NCBI GenBank assembly: GCA_903861445.1
Contig: CAIOUK010000272.1
Location: 1-6,988, forward strand
Reading direction: 5' to 3'
Length of the DNA: 6,988 nt
Source: an uncultured Verrucomicrobia subdivision 3 bacterium
GTDB taxonomy: Bacteria > Verrucomicrobiota > Verrucomicrobiia > Limisphaerales > UBA11358
In this document: positions 1-3,627 of the stretch, one piece after another
Layout of the letters: each line of letters starts with the position of its first letter
How positions within the stretch are numbered: the stretch's first letter is position 1
Program-made: the position numbers and the translations under genes
The notes under the pieces: model-generated
Databases searched by the model: none
What the model was told of the DNA's origin: nothing
The model's input: the letters and a program-made list of their open reading frames with translations, nothing else

Positions 1-96
1 GCTGAACAGTTAAATAATCGTCCCAGACTCCGCCTAGGATTTAAAACGCCCAACGAGGCTTACTACTAACCATTTTGTCGCACTACAAATGTGAAA

Positions 97-369
97 CTAA
101 ACTGCTGGCTTCTTTTTGAAGCATAATCCAATGACATAAGCAATAAACTCAACGCTGGCGACATACAAACCGCCAACAATCACCCAAAGAATAAAGTGAT
201 GAAGAAACGAATGGTGGTAAAGCTTGCGCTGGGACTCGACATACTCCGTGGCTGTCATCGAATCCAGCTTGGTGAGAATCGTGCCATCCGCACTAATCGC
301 AATGAAGGCGACGACGATGCTAACCAAAAGCAGCGCGATAAACTTCGGGATTGCGTTCTTGATGGTCAT
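97..369 (-). CDS. Small two-helix membrane protein, unknown function
   Basis: This 90-residue protein is not recognised. Two hydrophobic stretches are clear: residues about 8-27 (PKFIALLLVSIVVAFIAI) and about 58-84 (HFILWVIVGGLYVASVEFIA and onward). A polar, His/Lys-containing segment of about 30 residues lies between them, and the protein ends in a basic FKKKPAV tail. This suggests an inner-membrane hairpin with both ends in the cytoplasm. No Shine-Dalgarno site precedes the ATG. The gene is visibly richer in A+T than the glnK/amtB region. It points away from the broken integron integrase at 505-807 and lies downstream of a Pc-like promoter (446-474) and a GTTRRRY core-like site (392-398). 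That is the position and direction expected of a first integron gene cassette, but no complete attC follows it. The cassette status is therefore inference, and function is unknown. Confidence 0.55.
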   Translation of the reverse strand: MTIKNAIPKFIALLLVSIVVAFIAISADGTILTKLDSMTATEYVESQRKLYHHSFLHHFILWVIVGGLYVASVEFIAYVIGLCFKKKPAV

Positions 370-391
370 AAAATGTAAATGCGCGTAAGCA

Positions 392-398
392 GCCTAAC
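392..398 (-). other. Possible attI-type integron core site (GTTAGGC)
   Basis: Read on the minus strand this is GTTAGGC, which fits the GTTRRRY consensus. It lies between the broken integrase gene (start 505) and the outward-facing small ORF (start 369), where attI is expected. Other core-like heptamers lie at 48-54 (GTTGGGC on minus) and 9-15 (ATTTAAC on minus). The motif is short and close to one match is expected by chance in this span, so support comes only from position. Confidence 0.3.
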
Positions 399-445
399 AG
401 TATTATTAGGGTGAATGGAGTGGCGCGATTTTTGCCATGAGTTTG

Positions 446-474
446 ACTTTATTTAGGGCTTTTCATTTTGTCCA
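446..474 (-). promoter_or_regulatory. Pc-like cassette promoter (TGGACA-N17-TAAAGT)
   Basis: Read leftward, a -35 box TGGACA (474-469) is followed by exactly 17 bp and a -10 box TAAAGT (451-446). Class 1 integron Pc variants are known to be TGGACA or TTGACA, 17 bp, then TAAGCT or TAAACT, so the match in sequence, spacing and direction is close. It would fire through the GTTAGGC site at 392-398 into the small membrane protein gene (start 369). It lies in front of the integrase start rather than inside the integrase gene as in class 1 integrons. Activity is inferred. Confidence 0.45.
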
Positions 475-504
475 GAACTATTTAGGTCTGTGGCAGTGTA
501 AAAT

Positions 505-807
505 ATGAAAATGGGAAAAACCGCAGACAAGTTGATCCCCAATCCCAAGGCGCGCTTGCGGGAGCAGGTGCGGGAGGTGATGCGTTGGCATCATTATTCG
601 GGTCGGACGGAGGACGCCTATTGGCAATGGATTCGCCGATTCATTTTCTTTCACGCCAAACGGCATCCCAAGGAAATGGGGGCGGCGGAGGTGAGCGCGT
701 TTTTGACGCATCTGGCGGTGCAGCGGAATATGGCGGCGGCGTAGATTTATACCCATGTCATGCAGAAGCCGGGGCTGGGAGTGCGCAGTCCGCTGGATGC
801 GGGATGA
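505..807 (+). pseudogene. intI: Integron integrase remnant (tyrosine recombinase), internally deleted
   Basis: The first 79 codons encode the N-terminal SAM-like DNA-binding domain of an integron integrase (PKARLREQVREVMRWHHYS, then RTEDAYWQWIRRFIFFHAKR, HPKEMGAAEVSAFLTHLAVQ). The reading frame then meets TAG (742-744) and continues, still in frame, as IYTHVMQKPGLGVRSPLDAG before a TGA at 805-807. That second piece is the extreme C-terminus of the same family and contains the catalytic tyrosine region (IYTHV). Everything between is missing: the rest of the N-terminal domain and the Arg...Lys...His-x-x-Arg catalytic core. Intact relatives are about 320-340 residues, so roughly 220-240 codons are lost. 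Family usage places a glutamine codon CAG before IYTHV and another shortly after the AAA run. Loss between two such CAGs followed by C-to-T would give the observed TAG. The product cannot be active. Start: ATG 505, with ATG 511 as an alternative. Confidence 0.85.
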
Positions 808-813
808 GGTTGG

Positions 814-1197
814 CTAAACTTTATCCAAGTCTTTCAAGGTCTGAGCCAGTTCAGCTTCGCCAATCGTGCCGGCGATGTAATGGCCGACCACACTCCGAAA
901 ACCGTGCGCCTTGACCGGCGGCAGCTTTCGCATCAAGTCTTGGATGATCGTCCGACCAATCGCCGCGAAGGTGTTGCCATTGTAGAAACAGAACGGCGCG
1001 AGTTTGTGACACTGGCGGCAGAGGTCGAGTGTTGCCCGCAAGGTGAGTTCTTGTCCGCGCGCTTTTTCCCAAAGCTTTTTGGCGGGTTCGTAACCGTCAG
1101 AAGTGGGTTTGTGCAGCGCCCTCTTTTCCTGACACAAGCCGGCGTTGATCGTCACCACGGTTTCCCACGGCCAATCCTTCAGCCAGTGCCGTTTCAT
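814..1197 (-). CDS. Hypothetical protein, Cys-rich centre
   Basis: This 127-residue protein is not recognised. It is soluble, with a Trp-rich start (MKRHWLKDWPWETVV) and a central cluster with Cys60, Cys63, His64 and Cys70 (DLCRQCHKLAPFCFYNGNTF) that could bind a metal. CxxCH alone is not evidence of haem, because there is no signal peptide. The C-terminal half is predicted helical. The ATG overlaps the stop codon of the upstream 62-residue gene by four bases (ATGA, 1194-1197), which argues for translational coupling and for both being real. The stop lies only six bases from the end of the convergent integrase remnant. It may belong to the same mobile unit as the Rep-like gene upstream, but a 318-bp gap with hairpins separates them. 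Confidence 0.55.
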   Translation of the reverse strand: MKRHWLKDWPWETVVTINAGLCQEKRALHKPTSDGYEPAKKLWEKARGQELTLRATLDLCRQCHKLAPFCFYNGNTFAAIGRTIIQDLMRKLPPVKAHGFRSVVGHYIAGTIGEAELAQTLKDLDKV

Positions 1198-1382
1198 TTC
1201 GCCTTGGCCGGACGGCGTTGGAGATTGGACTTGATGCGTTGTAGCGTGGAAACGCCCTCGCTCTTGAGATAGCCCCGGCCAGTCTTGGCAAATAACGGCT
1301 CAGCCACAAAACGATCCTGGATGCGTAACGCTTCACGCATGGCTGCTTGCAGGTTTTTTTGAACTTGGGTGGCCGTTGCCAT
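1194..1382 (-). CDS. Hypothetical small protein, coupled to the 127-aa gene
   Basis: This 62-residue basic protein is unrecognised. It has an N-terminal region predicted to be helical (MATATQVQKNLQAAMREALR) and ends in a Lys/Arg/Ala tail (QRRPAKAK). Its size and charge would suit a nucleic-acid-binding or adaptor protein, but no motif supports that. The TGA stop overlaps the ATG of the following gene, as in a typical two-gene operon. No clear ribosome site precedes the ATG at 1382. Confidence 0.5.
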   Translation of the reverse strand: MATATQVQKNLQAAMREALRIQDRFVAEPLFAKTGRGYLKSEGVSTLQRIKSNLQRRPAKAK

Positions 1383-1462
1383 GCAAAAACTCTAATACCG
1401 ACTCTGCCTGTGGTCAACCCTGCGAAATAATCTGGGCGGTTGTTCCGCGCTTATTTAGTTTG

Positions 1463-1493
1463 CTGCGCGGCGCTTCGCGTCCCCACCGCGCAG
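1463..1493. repeat. 8-bp inverted repeat CTGCGCGG / CCGCGCAG
   Basis: CTGCGCGG (1463-1470) pairs perfectly with CCGCGCAG (1486-1493) across a 15-nt loop. The loop contains its own short CGC/GCG pairing, read as CGC-GAA-GCG on the minus strand. The GAA triloop flanked by GC pairs resembles the GGA triloop of the hairpin at 1615-1647, so the two may be related palindromes. Confidence 0.5.
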
Positions 1494-1494
1494 A

Positions 1495-1511
1495 AGGTGG
1501 CAGGCCCACCT
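1495..1511. repeat. 6-bp inverted repeat AGGTGG / CCACCT
   Basis: AGGTGG (1495-1500) pairs with CCACCT (1506-1511) over a 5-nt loop. It lies immediately beside the 1463-1493 hairpin. It is short and may be incidental. Confidence 0.3.
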
Positions 1512-1614
1512 CCTTGGCGTTTTCACGTTTCTTGGCACGAGTTTCCCCAGCATGACCGGTCAAACAGTCGTTAAATTTAGGCATAGGAATTCTACAAGGA
1601 GCCTTAGCCGGCGA

Positions 1615-1647
1615 CCGGCGGGCGGGCGCTCCGCGCCCACCCACCGG
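1615..1647 (-). repeat. 15-bp GC-rich hairpin, continuous only in minus-strand RNA
   Basis: Positions 1615-1629 and 1633-1647 pair around a 3-nt loop. On the plus strand the stem has two C-A mismatches (1619/1643 and 1623/1639). On the minus strand the same positions are G and U, so an RNA made in the direction of the Rep-like gene forms an unbroken 15-bp stem with two G-U wobbles and a GGA loop. It starts 54 nt after the Rep stop codon. No U-tract follows, so it is not a classical intrinsic terminator. It may protect the rep mRNA 3' end or act as part of an origin. Confidence 0.6.
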
Positions 1648-1700
1648 CCACCGCCCAAGGAATCCATTCAGTTTGACACAGGCCGTGGAAATCCGGCGTT

Positions 1701-2438
1701 TTATCGCAGCATCCGCGGTGGATTGTCGAGAATTTCTAACGGGACAACATCCCTGCTATCAGGGGCAAGCCATCCATTCTCGTTTGTGCCCACAAGCTGC
1801 GAGACAGTCTCATCGCGAAGGCTACTCGCCGGGGGAAATGACAAACCATTTATCGCCCCACCGGCTTTGGCCACCTGTCCGTTCTTCCGTGTGTCCGCCC
1901 TGTGGCGTCTGTCACCCACGGCGTCAAGATGCGTGATCAAGCGCACCACCGACGCTGACAGCGTCACCGAGTTGGCAAAGGCGTATTTGTTCACCTCGTA
2001 TGAGTTTGCCCCCAGGCACTTGCTCACGTATTCCGGTCCAGAGCGTGACCGGTCATATTGCCGAACTACAACGCGAGCACCATGCGAGACTTGCTTCCAA
2101 ATGAATTCAAGCCGCTTGGCGTCTGCGTGACCATTGCGCGAAAAGATTCCCCCTAACAGATAGTGATAGTGGAATCGCCCCTTCAATTCTCCTTCTTCGC
2201 CGCGCAGTGCCACGAGAAGGTTTTTCTGGGGCACGTCAAACGATTCAATGATTCTACGCTTCCAATTTTCAAAAATAGACCGGCAAATTTCCGGTCTGGG
2301 GACTCTGCCCGCGAATGTTGGTGTGCCAAAAAACTCCCAGGGAACCCGGGAGAGAATCACTGAATAATCTGTGCCGACCTCAAGCCGTCGCCACGGCTCG
2401 CGCCATTGCCTATCTGCTTGAGGATTTCTGAATGCCAT
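1701..2438 (-). CDS. HUH-endonuclease replication initiator-like protein (rolling-circle Rep)
   Basis: This 245-residue protein carries the three motifs of single-tyrosine HUH replication initiators in order: a hydrophobic motif 1 strand (TDYSVILSR, residues 23-31), the metal-binding HUH motif (RFHYHYLLGG, His90 and His92), and a Y-motif with YVSK (Tyr137, Lys140). Family knowledge predicts that Tyr137 nicks one DNA strand at the origin and forms a 5'-phosphotyrosine link to start rolling-circle replication. The YxxK spacing and single Tyr fit plasmid, ssDNA-phage or G2P-like Reps better than REP-associated transposases. The last 75 or so residues look disordered and may be a poorly conserved tail. 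No helicase domain is present. The ATG lies 7 bp after the stop of the 93-residue gene, with an AAAAGGG purine run upstream, so the two are probably one operon. Confidence 0.7.
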   Translation of the reverse strand: MAFRNPQADRQWREPWRRLEVGTDYSVILSRVPWEFFGTPTFAGRVPRPEICRSIFENWKRRIIESFDVPQKNLLVALRGEEGELKGRFHYHYLLGGIFSRNGHADAKRLEFIWKQVSHGARVVVRQYDRSRSGPEYVSKCLGANSYEVNKYAFANSVTLSASVVRLITHLDAVGDRRHRADTRKNGQVAKAGGAINGLSFPPASSLRDETVSQLVGTNENGWLAPDSRDVVPLEILDNPPRMLR

Positions 2439-2445
2439 AACCCTT

Positions 2446-2727
2446 TTATTTCGCAGTTATGATCTTGCCGATGAGCGTCGCTTTGCCGCCATTATCGCCG
2501 TGGCGAATCTTGGCAATGCCGACCTCGATGATCTTGCCCACGCACTTGCCCCAATAGGCCAGCCGTTCTTCCGGCTTGAGCCGGTAATACAACATTTCTT
2601 CCATGCGGTGTTCCGCAGGTTCGGAAATGTCGAGGCAGAGCAAATCCCAGGCTTCCCCGGCTTTGCGTTTATCGTTGGCGTCCCAGGCGTTGTGAACTTC
2701 CTTGAACACGGTTAGTTTAGTTACCAT
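2446..2727 (-). CDS. Hypothetical small protein upstream of the Rep-like gene
   Basis: This 93-residue protein is not recognised. The N-terminal two thirds look helical (WDANDKRKAGEAWDLLCLDI, then RMEEMLYYRLKPEERLAYWG). The C-terminal third looks like beta strands (KIIEVGIAKIRHGDNGGKATLIGKII). It has one of the few good ribosome sites in the window, AAAGGA about 8 nt before the ATG on the minus strand. Its stop is 7 bp from the start of the Rep-like gene, so it is likely translated with Rep. By position it could be a replication accessory protein, for example a copy-control or ssDNA-binding factor, but no motif shows that. Confidence 0.6.
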   Translation of the reverse strand: MVTKLTVFKEVHNAWDANDKRKAGEAWDLLCLDISEPAEHRMEEMLYYRLKPEERLAYWGKCVGKIIEVGIAKIRHGDNGGKATLIGKIITAK

Positions 2728-2815
2728 TTTATTTTTCCTTTCATTTCTGCCGGTTTAGTTGAATTCCCCACGACGGGCAGCACGCCGCGCGGAAATTGTT
2801 TAAGCGGGTAGGAGT

Positions 2816-3007
2816 TCATCGGTTGCCCTCCGATGACTTGACGATGGCGAGGATCGCCGCCTTAAGCGCGGGCGGAAGTTGGGGCCACGATTCAACAACA
2901 GAATCTAGGCCATGAAGTGCCTCGCCTAATTTTTGTGAGGCGATTTGTGAGGGACTATCGCAATTCCCTAATGATTCAGCAGATTTCTGGAGGTTCGAAA
3001 CCTCCAC
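2816..3007 (-). CDS. Small ORF reading out of the tRNA scar, unknown function
   Basis: This 63-codon frame has GTG at 3007 as its only usable start; upstream it is open only back to a TAA at 3032-3034. Its first residues (MEVSNLQ) are simply the antisense translation of the tRNA T-arm and acceptor strand at 2989-3016. The C-terminal part (VVESWPQLPPALKAAILAIV, then KSSEGNR) is better ordered and matches a pattern (xWPxLPxxxKAxIxxxV) that I recall from hypothetical proteins beside integrases in Planctomycetes and Verrucomicrobia; this is memory, not a search. It lies 88 bp before the 93-residue gene. The real protein may be a degraded remnant, and the start is doubtful because no ribosome site is seen. 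Confidence 0.4.
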   Translation of the reverse strand: MEVSNLQKSAESLGNCDSPSQIASQKLGEALHGLDSVVESWPQLPPALKAAILAIVKSSEGNR

Positions 3008-3016
3008 CGCGCACCA
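2989..3016 (+). other. tRNA 3'-end fragment, candidate att site of an integrated element
   Basis: The sequence is a perfect T-arm (GGAGG, loop TTCGAAA, CCTCC) followed by a seven-base acceptor strand ACCGCGC, discriminator A and encoded CCA. The invariant tRNA positions G53, T54, T55, C56, R57, A58 and C61 are all present. Upstream there is no matching 5' acceptor strand (GCGCGGT expected), no D-arm and no anticodon stem that pairs, so the gene is not complete. Short 3' tRNA copies are the usual direct repeat left when an integrase inserts an element at a tRNA 3' end. The intact tRNA should lie at the far end of the element, to the left in this orientation and outside the window. The isotype cannot be assigned. 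Confidence 0.7.
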
Positions 3017-3099
3017 TTTCTTACCCGCTGTTTACCCGGTCAAACTGGCTGGCGATTATTTCCTGGCATGGGCAAAAAACGCCAAATCTTCCGTCGCCA

Positions 3100-3124
3100 A
3101 ACGCTGTCCAAAAAAAACAGCGTT
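3100..3124. repeat. 8-bp inverted repeat between the tRNA scar and glnK
   Basis: AACGCTGT (3100-3107) pairs perfectly with ACAGCGTT (3117-3124) across an A-rich 9-nt loop. There is no T-tract after either arm, so it is not a standard terminator. It could be a rho-independent-like remnant of the tRNA transcription unit or a spacer structure upstream of the glnK promoter. The rest of 3017-3181 shows no convincing gene. Confidence 0.45.
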
Positions 3125-3181
3125 CACAAAACCATTGTAGATAAAGGGGATTCTGTCTTTCGCTCCGTTTAATTTTGCAGT

Positions 3182-3197
3182 TGGCATTACCGTTGCT
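3182..3197 (+). promoter_or_regulatory. Sigma-54-type -24/-12 promoter of glnK-amtB
   Basis: TGGCATTACCGTTGCT fits the sigma-54 (RpoN) consensus TGGCACG-N4-TTGCW, with the invariant GG (3183-3184) and GC (3195-3196) exactly 10 bp apart. Transcription would start near 3208, leaving a leader of about 50 nt before the glnK ATG. Sigma-54 promoters need an activator such as NtrC. No clear palindromic enhancer site was seen upstream. The same type of promoter precedes glnA in this window. Confidence 0.75.
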
Positions 3198-3256
3198 AAA
3201 GGACGCAAGCGCCAATGCGTAGTTGGCCGGACGAGCATATAAACAAACCATTAAAA

Positions 3257-3595
3257 ATGAAAAAAATCGAAGCAATCATCAAACCGTTCAAACTCGAAGA
3301 GGTCAAGGATGCCCTCTCGGAAATCGGCATCGAAGGCATGACCGTCAGCGAGGTCAAGGGCTTTGGCCGCCAAAAGGGTCACACGGAAATCTATCGCGGC
3401 AGCGAATACACCGTGGACTTCCTGCCCAAAATCAAAATCGAACTCGTCATCGCCGACGCCCAGAAGGACGCGGCGGTCGCGGCCATCATCAAATCTGCCA
3501 AGACCGGCAAGATCGGTGACGGCAAAGTTTTTATCTCCACCATTGAAGAATCCGTGCGCATCCGCACCGAAGAAAAAGGTGATTCGGCTCTCTAA
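3257..3595 (+). CDS. glnK: PII signal-transduction protein (GlnK/GlnB family)
   Basis: PII proteins are cytoplasmic trimers that bind ATP/ADP and 2-oxoglutarate and report nitrogen and carbon status; beside amtB they usually plug and close the ammonium channel. From ATG 3257 the product is 112 residues, the normal family length, starting MKKIEAIIKPFKLEEVKDAL. The T-loop uridylylation motif YRGSEY is present, with Tyr51 at the canonical position. The C-terminal family signature TGKIGDGKVFI lies at residues 83-93 and contributes to nucleotide binding. The frame is open 14 codons further upstream (MRSWPDEHINKPLK), but that part is not family-like and lies next to the predicted transcription start, so ATG 3257 is preferred. 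No clear Shine-Dalgarno site is seen. amtB follows after 32 bp. GlnB is an equally valid family name; linkage to amtB favours GlnK. Confidence 0.95.
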   Translation: MKKIEAIIKPFKLEEVKDALSEIGIEGMTVSEVKGFGRQKGHTEIYRGSEYTVDFLPKIKIELVIADAQKDAAVAAIIKSAKTGKIGDGKVFISTIEESVRIRTEEKGDSAL

Positions 3596-3627
3596 TCAAA
3601 ACCTCAACGAACTAACTCGATAAGAAC

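Larger units (their letters stand above)
1383..1700. other. 318-bp non-coding, GC-rich hairpin region downstream of the Rep-like gene
   Basis: No convincing gene lies here; the open frames have biased composition and no family resemblance. The stretch holds three inverted repeats (1463-1493, 1495-1511, 1615-1647), listed separately. A region of this kind beside a rolling-circle initiator gene could be an origin (double- or single-strand) or a set of repetitive palindromes. Neither is shown by sequence alone. Confidence 0.5.

Noticed and set aside
1..96. Complete attC site downstream of the 90-residue gene
   Set aside because: Core-like heptamers are present at 9-15 and 48-54, but no complementary R''/L'' half was found between them and the gene, so no full attC can be drawn within the window.
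1484..1493. Sequence CCACCGCGCA shared with the tRNA scar at 3004-3013, considered as the other att copy
   Set aside because: The match covers only 10 GC-rich bases with no T-arm, and it is part of a local palindrome.
1570..1576. Another GTTAAAT core-like heptamer
   Set aside because: No partner RYYYAAC at attC spacing was found, and heptamers of this degeneracy occur about once per kilobase per strand.
1552..2130. 192-codon plus-strand frame
   Set aside because: It overlaps the Rep-like gene on the other strand and the hairpin region. Composition is Ser/Arg/Pro-rich with no motif, while the minus frame has HUH and YxxK motifs.
1701..2438. REP-associated tyrosine transposase (RAYT) instead of Rep
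   Set aside because: RAYTs have a NHVHLL-type HUH and a YIHxNP-type tyrosine block; this protein has HYHYLL and YVSKCL, closer to replication initiators.
1420..2456. 11-bp inverted repeat CTGCGCAAATAA-like (CTGCGAAATAA at 1420-1430 and its complement at 2446-2456) flanking the Rep-like gene
   Set aside because: About one such pair is expected by chance in 3 kb. One copy is simply the stop region of the 93-residue gene, and no matching insertion features accompany it.
3021..3275. Minus-strand frames of 84 and 60 codons upstream of glnK
   Set aside because: They run through the glnK promoter, hairpin and start region. A stretch such as IPFIYNGFVNAVFFGQRL looks mildly protein-like, but there is no ribosome site and no family recognised.
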